Shown piece by piece: positions 17,516 through 25,660 of a stretch of 40,969 nt of DNA. The stretch spans positions 1 through 40,969 of the forward strand of contig CAZLEF010000063.1 in NCBI GenBank assembly GCA_964558465.1. The letters run 5' to 3'. The notes under the pieces are model-generated. The model was not told where the DNA came from. It searched no databases and saw only the letters and a program-made list of their open reading frames with translations. Positions within the stretch are counted from its first letter, which is position 1. The number at the start of each line of letters is the position of its first letter. The position numbers and the translations under genes are program-made. The DNA is from JACJYC01 sp964558465 (GTDB lineage Bacteria; Bacteroidota; Bacteroidia; Chitinophagales; Saprospiraceae).

Positions 17516-19540
17516 ATGAACAAGTGGATCCTTTTAAACATGGCCTTGTTACTGGCCCTGACCGCGTGTAAACCAAAAGAGCAGGAACCCGTTACCCAAA
17601 CGGAAACAGAGGCGTTCAACTGGAATCCTGAAAATTTTGCCGACAAACGCATTTTGCGTTACCAGATACCGGGGTTTGACCAATTGACGCTGAACCAGAA
17701 AAAACTGGTCTATTACCTCACGCAGGCCGGTCTTAGCGGTCGCGATATCAGCTACGATCAGAATTACCGCCACAATCTCGCCATCCGCCGCGCATTGGAA
17801 AAAATCATCCGGGATTACCAGGGCGACCGCAATTCGGCGGAATGGAAAGGGCTGGAGGAATATGCGAAAAATGTCTGGTTCAGCAGTGGCATCCATCACC
17901 ACTATTCCAATGACAAATTTGTGCCGGGATTTTCCAGGGACTATCTGGAAGGCCTGATGCAGGAATCCGGCGTGACGCTGAATGACGAAGCCCTGCGCGC
18001 CATCTTCGACCCGTCCTTCGACGCCGTCAAGGTCGATCAGCGCGAAGGGGTGGACATCGTGAAATCCTCCGCCGTCAACTTTTACGGCCCGGATATTACC
18101 CAGGCAGAAGTGGAAGCCTATTACCAAGGTGTGAAAAAAGGCCTGAAAGACCCGGACCGCGTGGAGATCGGACTGAATACCCGGATCGTCCGGGGCGCCA
18201 ACGGGAAGCTGGAAGAACAGGCATACAAAGCAGACGGGTTATTCGGCCCGGCCATCCGCGAAATGATCGGCTGGCTCGAAAAAGCGGTGGGTGTTGCCGA
18301 AAACGAAAGCCAGGCCGCAGCGCTTCGGCTATTGATCAAATATTACCAGACCGGCAACCTCGAAGACTGGAGCGCTTTCAATGTCGCATGGGTCAATGCG
18401 ACCGAAGGCGATATCGATTATATCACCGGATTTGTGGAAGTTTACCAGGACCCGCTGGGTTTGAAAGGCTCCTTTGAGACCATCGTTCAGATCAAGGATT
18501 TTGAAGCCAGCGAGCGCATGGAAAAAGTAAGCGCCGAGGCGCAATGGTTTGAGGACAACGCGCCGCTGATGGAAGAACACAAGAAAAAAGAGGTGACCGG
18601 TATCGCTTACCGGGTGGTGACCGTGGCGGGCGAGTCGGGTGACGCGTCGCCGGCTACACCCATCGGCGTCAACCTGCCCAATGCCGACTGGATCCGGAAG
18701 GAACACGGGTCCAAATCGGTCAGCCTGGGCAATATCCTGCACGCCTACGCCAGCGCTGAAGGCCCGGGTTTGACCTCGGAATTCGCCAACGACCCGCAGG
18801 AAGTCGAACTGGCTCAAAAATACAGCGGCCTGGCCGGCGATCTGCACACGGCGCTGCACGAAGTCCTGGGCCATGCCTCCGGGCAACTCGAGGAGGGCGT
18901 CAACCCCAGTCAGGCGCTCAAACAATATTATTCTCCGCTGGAGGAAGGCCGCGCCGATCTTTTTGCGCTGTACTACATCATGGATCAGAAACTGGTGGAC
19001 CTGGGCCTGATCGAGTCCCTGGATGTCGCCAAAGCCGAATACGATTCTTACCTCCGCAACGGCCTGTTGACGCAGTTGCGCCGCATTCAGCCCGGCAAAA
19101 ACATTGAAGAGGCCCATATGCGAAACCGGGCTATGGTGTCGAGGTGGGTGCTGGAAAAGGGAAGCCCCAACGTGGTGGAAATGGTCAAACGCGACGGTAA
19201 AACCTACGTGGAGATCAAGGACTATAACAAACTGCGGGATTTGTTCGGCCAATTGCTGAGGGAGGTGCAGCGCATCAAATCGCAGGGCGACTTAGAAGCG
19301 GGCAAAAAACTCATCGAAGACTATGCCGTGAAGATCGACCCGGTTTTGCACGCAGAAGTGCTGGAGCGTTCCTCCAAACTGAATATACCCCCTTACAGCG
19401 GGTTCATCAATCCGAAATTGACGCCCGTCATCGCCGAAGACGGGGAGATTGTGGACATCAAGGTCGAATATCCGGATAACTTCATCCAACAAATGCTGGA
19501 ATACGCGGAACAATATAGTTTCTTGCCTGACTATAATTAG
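17516..19540 (+). CDS. Dipeptidyl-peptidase III-like M49 metallopeptidase (lipoprotein)
   Basis: From the ATG at 17516 the protein has 674 residues. The start is set by a lipoprotein signal (hydrophobic run, lipobox LTAC at residue 18); the longer frame from 17432 has no signal. The M49 zinc motif HEVLGH is at 448-453, and the second motif EEGRAD is at 476-481, where the family usually has EECRAD. The length fits DPP III, which removes dipeptides from the N-terminus of short peptides. M49 enzymes in Bacteroidota are often exported, and this one should be anchored in the envelope. A TAACTTCG sequence at 17488-17495 may be part of its promoter. Confidence 0.92.
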   Translation: MNKWILLNMALLLALTACKPKEQEPVTQTETEAFNWNPENFADKRILRYQIPGFDQLTLNQKKLVYYLTQAGLSGRDISYDQNYRHNLAIRRALEKIIRDYQGDRNSAEWKGLEEYAKNVWFSSGIHHHYSNDKFVPGFSRDYLEGLMQESGVTLNDEALRAIFDPSFDAVKVDQREGVDIVKSSAVNFYGPDITQAEVEAYYQGVKKGLKDPDRVEIGLNTRIVRGANGKLEEQAYKADGLFGPAIREMIGWLEKAVGVAENESQAAALRLLIKYYQTGNLEDWSAFNVAWVNATEGDIDYITGFVEVYQDPLGLKGSFETIVQIKDFEASERMEKVSAEAQWFEDNAPLMEEHKKKEVTGIAYRVVTVAGESGDASPATPIGVNLPNADWIRKEHGSKSVSLGNILHAYASAEGPGLTSEFANDPQEVELAQKYSGLAGDLHTALHEVLGHASGQLEEGVNPSQALKQYYSPLEEGRADLFALYYIMDQKLVDLGLIESLDVAKAEYDSYLRNGLLTQLRRIQPGKNIEEAHMRNRAMVSRWVLEKGSPNVVEMVKRDGKTYVEIKDYNKLRDLFGQLLREVQRIKSQGDLEAGKKLIEDYAVKIDPVLHAEVLERSSKLNIPPYSGFINPKLTPVIAEDGEIVDIKVEYPDNFIQQMLEYAEQYSFLPDYN

Positions 19541-19619
19541 TGGTCAGTAATCAGTTGTCAGTTGTCAGTCGGTCGTACTGATAACTGACCACTGACCACA
19601 GACCACTGTCAACTGTCAC
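19541..19619. repeat. CAGTTGTCAGT inverted array
   Basis: A GGTCAGTAATCAGTTGTCAGTTGTCAGTC-type run (19542-19571) is followed by a short spacer and a reverse-complement run of ACTGACCACTGACCAC / CTGTCAACTGTC (19580-19617). It ends directly before the ATG at 19621, so the array replaces the normal upstream region of that gene. Confidence 0.85.
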
Positions 19620-19620
19620 C

Positions 19621-20694
19621 ATGAAAGAAAAAACCGGAAGTTCTGCCAAATACTGCGCCAACTGCCATTATCCGCTTCCGGATTACGGCAAATTCTGTTC
19701 CAATTGCGGGCAGAAATTCACCGATGGGCGGATTCCCTTATTTGCCCTGATATCGGATTTTATTGACTCGGTTTTTAACCTGGATTCCCGGTTCTTTCGC
19801 ACCCTTGCAGCCATTCTTATTCCCGGAAAACTGACCAACGATTATTTCAGCGGCCGGCAAAGGCGGTATGCCAGTCCGGCGCGCCTGTTTTTTGTATCCG
19901 CAATCCTCCATTTCGCCGCTTTGGGCCTGATTCTGGGGCCTGTTCTGGAGCGGCAATTAGGAGAGAACAACCGCCTGGAACAAGCGCACCGCAATATATT
20001 CATGCAGGATCTCGATCGGTCCAAAGACACCATTTCGTTAAAATTCAGGGACCGGCAAACGGCCCGCGCCGTAATAGATACCTTGTTGAAAAAGTTCGAA
20101 TATGAAGGCAACGACAGCATAACCATCGCTTCCTTTTCCCCTTTTTCAGGCCGGGGCATGGACCAACACCAGATCGCCTACCGGGACCTGTACTCCAAAC
20201 ACCCCGACAGCCTGGTAACAGATTACAAAGTGGAGGGGTTTTGGGAAGAACTGACCTTCAAACAAATCATAAAACTGAATAAAGATGAGAAAAACTTTAC
20301 CAATTATGCGATCGGAAAACTGATCTGGATGGTGGTGTTGATGATGCCGGCACTGGCGTTCATCCTGAAAATCCTTTACATCCGCCGCAAACGATATTTC
20401 GTGGAACACCTGGTGTTTTCGTTCCATTATCACGCATTTGCCTTTCTGGTGGTGGCTTTGACCCTGTTGTTTTATTCTTTAGGGAACCAGGCCCAGGACG
20501 ATTCCCAGGATGTGGTTCTGACCGTGATATTGCCAATCCTTATCCTTTTTTACCTGTTTTTTGCCATGAAAAGGGTTTACAAACAAGGTTATATCAAGAC
20601 CTTCTTTAAATTTTCATTTTTGAATTTCAGCTATTTGATCATTTTTATCTCCTTTTTAACAATGACAGTGATTGTCAGCGCCCTGCTTTTCTGA
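19621..20694 (+). CDS. Zinc-ribbon membrane protein (DUF3667-like)
   Basis: The 357-residue protein begins with a double CxxC zinc ribbon: CANCHYPL at 12-19 and CSNCGQKF near 26-33. Then comes the phrase LDSRFFRTLAAILIPGKLTNDYFSGRQRRYASPARLFFVSAILHF, shown here only to mark the DUF3667-type region around 55-100. One membrane helix lies at about 88-110, and at least three more are in the C-terminal third (about 238-258, 270-290, 300-320 and 332-354). A soluble loop of about 120 residues lies between. The family is of unknown function in Bacteroidota; a membrane role is clear, a substrate is not. Its upstream region is a repeat array, so its promoter is unclear; it may be read from the M49 gene. 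Confidence 0.75.
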   Translation: MKEKTGSSAKYCANCHYPLPDYGKFCSNCGQKFTDGRIPLFALISDFIDSVFNLDSRFFRTLAAILIPGKLTNDYFSGRQRRYASPARLFFVSAILHFAALGLILGPVLERQLGENNRLEQAHRNIFMQDLDRSKDTISLKFRDRQTARAVIDTLLKKFEYEGNDSITIASFSPFSGRGMDQHQIAYRDLYSKHPDSLVTDYKVEGFWEELTFKQIIKLNKDEKNFTNYAIGKLIWMVVLMMPALAFILKILYIRRKRYFVEHLVFSFHYHAFAFLVVALTLLFYSLGNQAQDDSQDVVLTVILPILILFYLFFAMKRVYKQGYIKTFFKFSFLNFSYLIIFISFLTMTVIVSALLF

Positions 20695-20724
20695 AAGAAT
20701 GCCTCTTTTCTGGTTTTCAAGCCC

Positions 20725-20732
20725 TACCTTTG
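20725..20732 (+). promoter_or_regulatory. Bacteroidota -7 box (TACCTTTG) of gatB
   Basis: TACCTTTG fits TAnnTTTG exactly and lies 19 nt upstream of the gatB ATG. The -33 region is T-rich (CTTTTCTGG) but lacks a clean TTTG at the standard spacing. A leader this short is common in the phylum. Confidence 0.5.
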
Positions 20733-20751
20733 CCTGCCGAAATCTGGGCAT

Positions 20752-22200
20752 ATGACCAACCAATACGACAAGTACGAAACCGTGATCGGCCTGGAGATCC
20801 ACCTCCAGCTATCTACCCTGAGCAAAGCCTTCTGCGGGGATAACAACACGTTCGGAGCCGAGCCGAACACCCTGGTCAGCCCGGTCACCCTGGGTTTGCC
20901 CGGCGTTTTGCCCCGACTGAACGAACGGCAGGTCGAATACGCCGTCCGGATGGGCCTGGCACTTGGCAGCAAGATCAACCTGATCAACACCTTCGACCGC
21001 AAAAATTATTTTTACGCAGATTTGCCCAAGGGGTACCAGATCACCCAGGACAAAACCCCCATTTGTGTCGGCGGCAGCCTGGAGATCCGGGTAGGGGAGG
21101 CGGTGAAAAACATCCGCATCCACCATATCCACATGGAAGAGGACGCCGGCAAATCGATCCACGACGCCCATGACGCTCATTCGCTGATCGACCTGAACCG
21201 GGCGGGGGCGCCGTTGCTTGAAATTGTGTCGGAACCCGACCTGCGGTCGGCAGAAGAGGTGGACGCCTATATGTCGGCTATGCGCCGGCTGGCCCGGTAC
21301 CTGGATATTTCCGACGGGAACATGCAGGAAGGTTCCATGCGGTGCGACTGCAACGTTTCGGTCCGCCTGAAGGGGGAAAACCGGCTGGGGCAGCGTTGCG
21401 AGATCAAGAACCTCAACTCCATGCGATACGCCAGGCGGGCCATCGAATTCGAATTCAGGCGGCAGGTCGACCTGGTGGAATCCGGCGGCAGGGTGGCCCA
21501 GCAAACCCGCAATTTTGACCCGGCGACGGGCGCCACCTCCCCCCTGCGCGACAAGGAAGACGCCCATGATTACCGTTATTTCCCGGAACCGGATCTGTTG
21601 CCGGTGACTTTAACCCGGGAATACGTCGAAAAGACAAAGTCCCGGTTGCCGGCCTTGCCCTGGGAGGTGTACCGGGACCTGGTCGGCAATTTCGGCCTCA
21701 GTGAAAACGAGGTTGCCATCCTGAGTGAAGAAAGAACATCGGCCGCACTTTTTAAAGCTGTGTGCGCATTTGCCCCAAATCCGAAATCGGCCGCCAACCT
21801 GCTGGTCCAGAAATACTTGCCCTGGTGTGATGAACACGGTATTCAGCCCGGCGAAGGGCCCCTGAACCCGGAACAACTGGGGGCGTTCCTTCAGTTGATA
21901 GACACAGGCCTGGTTGCACACGCCTCGGCTTACCAGTTCATTTTTCCGGCGCTGATCGGACAGCCCCAAAAAACGCCGTTGATGATCGCGCAGGAACTGA
22001 ATCTGATCCAGAGCGCCGATGGAGATTTTCTGGAAAAACTGACGGACGAAGTGCTGCAGGCCTTCCCGGAAAAAGTCCGGGAATTCAAAAGCGGCAAAAA
22101 AGGGCTGCTCGGGTTTTTTATGGGGGAGGTGATGAAACGGTCGGGGGGGAAAGCGGAGCCCAAGGCGGCCAATGGGTTGTTGTTGAGGAAATTGGAGTAG
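20752..22200 (+). CDS. gatB: Aspartyl/glutamyl-tRNA amidotransferase subunit B
   Basis: The 482-residue product has the hallmarks of GatB: YETVIGLEIHLQL at the start, LGLPGVLPRLNERQVEYAVRMG, the DLPKGYQITQ motif and HMEEDAGK. LIDLNRAGAPLLEIVSEPD and the signature DGNMQEGSMRCDCNVSVR follow. The C-terminal YqeY-like tail domain has the expected EVGLKSGKKGLLGFFMGEVMK type of ending. GatB binds the mischarged Glu-tRNA(Gln) or Asp-tRNA(Asn) and phosphorylates it; the GatCAB complex then amidates it in the cytoplasm. gatA and gatC are not in the window, so the subunits are split. The length is normal for the family. Confidence 0.98.
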   Translation: MTNQYDKYETVIGLEIHLQLSTLSKAFCGDNNTFGAEPNTLVSPVTLGLPGVLPRLNERQVEYAVRMGLALGSKINLINTFDRKNYFYADLPKGYQITQDKTPICVGGSLEIRVGEAVKNIRIHHIHMEEDAGKSIHDAHDAHSLIDLNRAGAPLLEIVSEPDLRSAEEVDAYMSAMRRLARYLDISDGNMQEGSMRCDCNVSVRLKGENRLGQRCEIKNLNSMRYARRAIEFEFRRQVDLVESGGRVAQQTRNFDPATGATSPLRDKEDAHDYRYFPEPDLLPVTLTREYVEKTKSRLPALPWEVYRDLVGNFGLSENEVAILSEERTSAALFKAVCAFAPNPKSAANLLVQKYLPWCDEHGIQPGEGPLNPEQLGAFLQLIDTGLVAHASAYQFIFPALIGQPQKTPLMIAQELNLIQSADGDFLEKLTDEVLQAFPEKVREFKSGKKGLLGFFMGEVMKRSGGKAEPKAANGLLLRKLE

Positions 22201-22300
22201 TTGTTGATCTGTTTATCTGTTTATTCGTTGATTCGTTGATTCGTTGATTTGAAACGGCAGCCCTCGCATCAACAAATCAACAAATCAACAAATCAACATT
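22201..22300. repeat. GTTGATTCG / CAACAAATC inverted array
   Basis: A run of GTTGATTCGTTGATTCGTTG (about 22226-22246) leads into a 24-nt word (22243-22266), which is the exact reverse complement of 16771-16794. CATCAACAAATCAACAAATC units follow to 22296. It has the same plan as the array at 16733-16942, in the opposite orientation, and starts right after gatB. Confidence 0.88.
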
Positions 22301-22321
22301 CCCCTTTATTTTGCCCCAAAA

Positions 22322-22352
22322 TTTGGCTGTTGAAAAAAATCGCTTAATTTTG
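22322..22352 (+). promoter_or_regulatory. Bacteroidota promoter TTTG-N19-TAATTTTG
   Basis: TTTG at 22322-22325, a 19-nt spacer and TAATTTTG at 22345-22352 match the TTTG / TAnnTTTG consensus in both elements and in spacing. It is the best promoter match I found in the window. It lies about 235 nt before the OmpA-family ATG, implying a long leader or a separate small RNA. Confidence 0.65.
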
Positions 22353-22373
22353 TAACCTATTCACAAACATATC

Positions 22374-22450
22374 GTTTCACATAACAAAGTAGGCGGTTTG
22401 CCTTGTGAAATCCCGAAAACAGTCCAAGCCGGAATACCGACGGCAGGACT
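22374..22450 (+). other. Two-hairpin structured leader upstream of OmpA-family gene
   Basis: Hairpin 1 pairs GTTTCACA (22374-22381) with TGTGAAA (22404-22410) and encloses an AGGC..GCCT stem. Hairpin 2 pairs AGTCC (22421-22425) with GGACT (22446-22450), with an inner GCCG/CGGC stem at 22428-22431 and 22441-22444. Both lie between the promoter at 22322-22352 and the start codon at 22590. I do not recognise a known riboswitch class. The remaining leader, 22451-22589, is unstructured to the eye and contains no convincing ORF. Confidence 0.5.
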
Positions 22451-22589
22451 TACCTGAACATGCAAAATGAGAAAACCAATTTACCGGAGTAGTCTGCGAT
22501 GAAAATTTGAGAGGTTTGATGGCTTTTGGCGTCAGGCCTTTTCTGTTTTGATTATAATTTATTCCATGAACTGATTTAATCTTACCCCT

Positions 22590-24041
22590 ATGGGACGTAC
22601 AATTACCTTTCTTGCGGCTGCGGCCATCTGCTTTACAAGCACTTTTACCCTTCAGGCTCAATCTTCAGGCGTTACCCCCAAAGATATGTGGGAAGTAGGC
22701 GCCAACGGAGGTTATCTGTTTGTCGCCGGCGACGTCAAACCCAAATTCGGCTGGGGCGGAGGCCTCCATATCCGAAAAGCGACCGACCACGTGTTCTCCA
22801 TCCGCGCCGATTTTATGTACGGCATGGCGGAAGGGGCCACCAGCGACGACCGTACCTTCACCACCAAATGGATGTCGGGAACAGGTTACGGGATATTTAC
22901 CTTCAACAACCTTCGTTTCGACAAAGCCGTGCGCAAATTCAACTTTTTTGGAGGCGTAGGCGCCGGGATCAATCGCTTCGAAACAACGTATCTGAACGAG
23001 GAATCCCCCGGCCGGATATCAGATACCATTCCGTTTGATTTTTCACCCCATATCGGCGCCATTGCGGGTATTTCTATCCGGGTCAGCAAACGCTTCAATG
23101 TCGGTATCGGACACCAGGCGCTCATCGCTTTCGGCCGCCGCTCCGACCTGATCGACGGCTCGGAAAAAGAAATCGGCGTGCGCACCCCTTTCCGGGATAT
23201 CGTCAACTACAGCGCCATCAACCTGAGTTTCAATATCGGAAATGCTTCCAGCCAGGCGGAACCGCTTTACTGGGTCAACCCGCTGGACGCAGTGCTCAAA
23301 GACCTCGACGAGGTAAAAAAGAACCAGGCCGATATGATCGCCGACAGCGATGAAGACGGCGTTATCGACGCCCTGGACAAAGAACCCAATACGCCCCGGG
23401 AAGCATCCGTAGACACCAAAGGCCGCACCCTCGACAGCGATAAGGACGGGGTAGCCGACTTCCAGGATAAAGAACCCTATTATCCGCCCCGCGCCGGTGA
23501 AAAAGTCAATGCGGAAGGCGTGGTGGTGAACCCTTTGCCCGCTGCAGGCGGAGTTACCGAACAGCGTGTCCGGGAAATCGTGGAAGAAGCGCTCGCCGGC
23601 CGGGTCGGACCCGCAGGCAGCCAGGGTGGACCAGGCGGCGCAGGTGCGCCGGTGGCAGAATGGTTTCTGCCCATGATCCATTTCGGGACCGACAGCCATG
23701 AGATCAAATATTCCGACTACGGCTCACTGGCCAGTATCGCCCGGATGCTGAAAAGCAATGCCAACCTCCGTCTGGTGGTCATCGGTCATACGGACCAGAC
23801 AGGCGACGAGGCCTACAATGATATGCTGTCCTATCAGCGCGCCAACAAGATCATCGAACACCTGGTGAACAACCACGGTATCGGCCGGGGTCGCCTGGTA
23901 CTCAAATGGAAAGGCAAAACCGAAGCCCTCGTACCGAGTTCCGCAAGCTATATGAACCGGAGGGTGGAGTTCTCCGTTGCCCAGCCTGGCGATACGGAAA
24001 TGGATCCGCCTGCCGGAGTGAAGGGGAAATCGGGGTATTGA
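22590..24041 (+). CDS. OmpA-family outer membrane protein with TSP3 repeats
   Basis: The 483-residue protein has a Sec signal (cleavage after LQAQ). An N-terminal beta-barrel-like region (about 25-225) has alternating strands such as GGYLFVAGDVKPKFGWG. Two thrombospondin type 3 calcium-binding segments follow (DSDEDGVIDALDKEPN near 251 and DSDKDGVADFQDKEPY near 282). A short Gly/Pro-rich linker (about 334-352) precedes a C-terminal OmpA domain. That domain contains IHFGTDSHEIKYSDYGSL, VVIGHTDQTGDEAYND, LSYQRANKIIEHL and MNRRVEF, the peptidoglycan-binding pattern. It should tie the outer membrane to the cell wall. It is transcribed from a good promoter through a structured leader. Convergent with the DUF2490 gene. 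Confidence 0.93.
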   Translation: MGRTITFLAAAAICFTSTFTLQAQSSGVTPKDMWEVGANGGYLFVAGDVKPKFGWGGGLHIRKATDHVFSIRADFMYGMAEGATSDDRTFTTKWMSGTGYGIFTFNNLRFDKAVRKFNFFGGVGAGINRFETTYLNEESPGRISDTIPFDFSPHIGAIAGISIRVSKRFNVGIGHQALIAFGRRSDLIDGSEKEIGVRTPFRDIVNYSAINLSFNIGNASSQAEPLYWVNPLDAVLKDLDEVKKNQADMIADSDEDGVIDALDKEPNTPREASVDTKGRTLDSDKDGVADFQDKEPYYPPRAGEKVNAEGVVVNPLPAAGGVTEQRVREIVEEALAGRVGPAGSQGGPGGAGAPVAEWFLPMIHFGTDSHEIKYSDYGSLASIARMLKSNANLRLVVIGHTDQTGDEAYNDMLSYQRANKIIEHLVNNHGIGRGRLVLKWKGKTEALVPSSASYMNRRVEFSVAQPGDTEMDPPAGVKGKSGY

Positions 24042-24047
24042 TGCTGG

Positions 24048-24064
24048 CCACGCCTGTGGCGTGG
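24048..24064. repeat. CCACGCC-tgt-GGCGTGG palindrome
   Basis: A perfect 7-bp stem with a 3-nt loop starts 6 nt after the OmpA-family stop codon. It is a copy of the palindrome found at 14733-14748 and in the 37-bp units at 16801-16911. The sequence after it (GGACATCAACAA) also resembles the tail of those units (GCACATCAACAA), so the copied element is longer than the palindrome. Confidence 0.75.
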
Positions 24065-24116
24065 TGGATGGACATCAACAATCATGTAATCATCGATTAT
24101 CAACCGGAATAAAAGA

Positions 24117-24225
24117 GGAAGGAAGCCGGATGTTTATCCGCCCAAATTTGGACGGATAAACACCTGGCATTCAACCTTCCGGCTGGGTTAGCCGGTCGTC
24201 TGCCTGACCGGTTAACATTCCTTCC
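24117..24225. terminator. Multi-stem structure between convergent genes (possible bidirectional terminator)
   Basis: Several nested inverted repeats fill this gap. GGAAGGAA (24117-24124) can pair with TTCCTTCC (24218-24225). AGCCGGA (24124-24130) can pair with TCCGGCT (24178-24184). TGTTTATCCG (24131-24140) pairs perfectly with CGGATAAACA (24153-24162) around a CCAAATTTGG palindrome. GTTAGCCGGTC (24187-24197) pairs with GACCGGTTAAC (24206-24216), with one G-U on one strand. The position between two converging genes suggests transcription termination, but there is no long T-run. Confidence 0.55.
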
Positions 24226-24248
24226 GTATCATCCCTGATCGGATGAGG

Positions 24249-24935
24249 TCAAAGGCTGAAAAACCAGCCCAGGTACCACCAAAACTGATGATTTGCCTGC
24301 CCGTTCACCAGGCCGCTTACCCGGTAATCCAGACCTGATTCGAGTTTGTTGTTGTTGGTGATGTTCAATCCGGTCACCGGAACGAGCCGGGCCTCCAGAT
24401 CTGTTGTGCCGCCTTCCACCGACAATAAATATTCGTGGTTAATTTTCAGGTAGAGCTCCCCGGGGTCTACGGTCAGGCCGCTGAGCGCCCGCTCCAGTCC
24501 GATCCGGTAGCGGAATCTGAATTCGGCGGGGTTGTTTTTCCGGAAGGATTGGTCCGTTGAAAAACGATGCCCGAGCCGGAAGGTTTCCAACTGAGTGACG
24601 ATTGAAAATTGCTGAATCAGCCGGTGGATCACCTGGTCGTCCTGTATCCGGATCTGGTAGCCGCCGCCCAGGGAACTGTTGAAATTTACTTTTCTGGAAA
24701 AAACCAGGGCAAAATCCGTTCTTTCGTAACGATCCCGGTTATCGCCATCAGCATTGAATACGCCTTCCGACCAGATTATTCTCGATTCCAGTTTTGCATT
24801 CAGTTTCCATTCTTGCGGCAGCGAAAAATTCAGGTTGATTTGTGGCAGCAGGCCCGTTCGGTAGCCATCCTGGCCCCGGGCTGCCAGGCAACATGCAGTC
24901 AATAAAAAAGAAAGGATAAATTTTTTAGGGTACAT
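24249..24935 (-). CDS. DUF2490 family outer-membrane-like protein
   Basis: The 228-residue protein has a Sec signal (ILSFLLTACCLAARGQ) and a mature sequence of alternating amphipathic strands ending in an aromatic C-terminus (WWYLGWFFSL). This is typical of DUF2490 barrel-like proteins in Bacteroidota. Characteristic phrases are LNAKLESRIIW, DFALVFSRKVNFNSSLGGGYQIR, LETFRLGHRFSTDQSF and FRFRYRIGLERAL. It is predicted to lie in the outer membrane; no function is known for the family. It is the last of three minus-strand genes (DUF4097-like, PepSY-like, DUF2490) that look like one transcription unit. Confidence 0.88.
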   Translation of the reverse strand: MYPKKFILSFLLTACCLAARGQDGYRTGLLPQINLNFSLPQEWKLNAKLESRIIWSEGVFNADGDNRDRYERTDFALVFSRKVNFNSSLGGGYQIRIQDDQVIHRLIQQFSIVTQLETFRLGHRFSTDQSFRKNNPAEFRFRYRIGLERALSGLTVDPGELYLKINHEYLLSVEGGTTDLEARLVPVTGLNITNNNKLESGLDYRVSGLVNGQANHQFWWYLGWFFSL

Positions 24936-24985
24936 AGCGTGTGGTCCGCGATTGTTGTGTCAATTCAATTTCTGGCCGTCTGATC

Positions 24986-25573
24986 CTAATAATCCAGATG
25001 ATGGGTGTTGCGCTGGATGATCTCTGCGGTATTCAGCAGGGCGCCGGATGCATTGAACAACATTTCAAACTGGCGCTGGGATCTCTCCTTTTTTCCCTTT
25101 ACCACCAGTTCATAACGGGTAATCACAGGATCGGCAACCCTGTTGCTCTGCAAACCATTCAGGATCGCATTGTCCGGGCCGGCCCATTGCAATTGTATTT
25201 TTTGAATTTTGTATTTCGAAAAATTTTGGTCCAGGGCTTTTTGGATGGATGTCCGGGCGCCGGCGGGCACGGCATCCCAAGGAATGAGGATCTCAGCGTC
25301 CTGCAAATTTCCCAGCGTGTCAAACTCAACGCTGTAACGGGTTTTCTTACGGATGATTTTGGCTTCCACCGATTTTCCGGTGAGGCTTTCTTCGCCATAC
25401 CATTTGACCTTTTCGCCAGGAAAGGCCTGATCGATAAAAACCCGGGCAGGCGCGGGAGCCTGACCGGGTTTTAAACCGTATTCGCGTTCGTATTTTGTTT
25501 GTCCGGCGAGCAACAAGGGAAACAACCCCGCCGTGCCGGCAAGCAACAGGATGACCCCGTATTTTTTTCTCAT
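24986..25573 (-). CDS. Exported PepSY-like (BLIP-like) protein
   Basis: From the ATG at 25573 the product has 195 residues with a Sec signal (YGVILLLAGTAGLFPLLLAG). The frame continues 10 codons upstream to 25603 without a signal, so I chose the inner start. The mature part has two beta-alpha-type repeats: VFIDQAFPGEKVKWYGEE, then KTRYSVEFDTLGNLQDAEI, and a second VVKGKKERSQRQFEMLFNASGALLNTA. These fit the PepSY-like putative inhibitor family common in Bacteroidota. The role is unknown, with modulation of periplasmic enzymes often suggested. It lies between the DUF4097-like and DUF2490 genes on the same strand. Confidence 0.75.
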   Translation of the reverse strand: MRKKYGVILLLAGTAGLFPLLLAGQTKYEREYGLKPGQAPAPARVFIDQAFPGEKVKWYGEESLTGKSVEAKIIRKKTRYSVEFDTLGNLQDAEILIPWDAVPAGARTSIQKALDQNFSKYKIQKIQLQWAGPDNAILNGLQSNRVADPVITRYELVVKGKKERSQRQFEMLFNASGALLNTAEIIQRNTHHLDY

Positions 25574-25660
25574 TTTTTTGGATGCAATGGTGTTTTCCTC
25601 CACAAAACAACCGGGATAGCTCCCGAACGGATGAATGATCCGGGGCGACCCGCCGGATGG

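Noticed and set aside
22353..22589. Known riboswitch in the OmpA leader
   Set aside because: The hairpins do not show the conserved cores of cobalamin, SAM, TPP, preQ1 or c-di-GMP riboswitches that I could check by eye.
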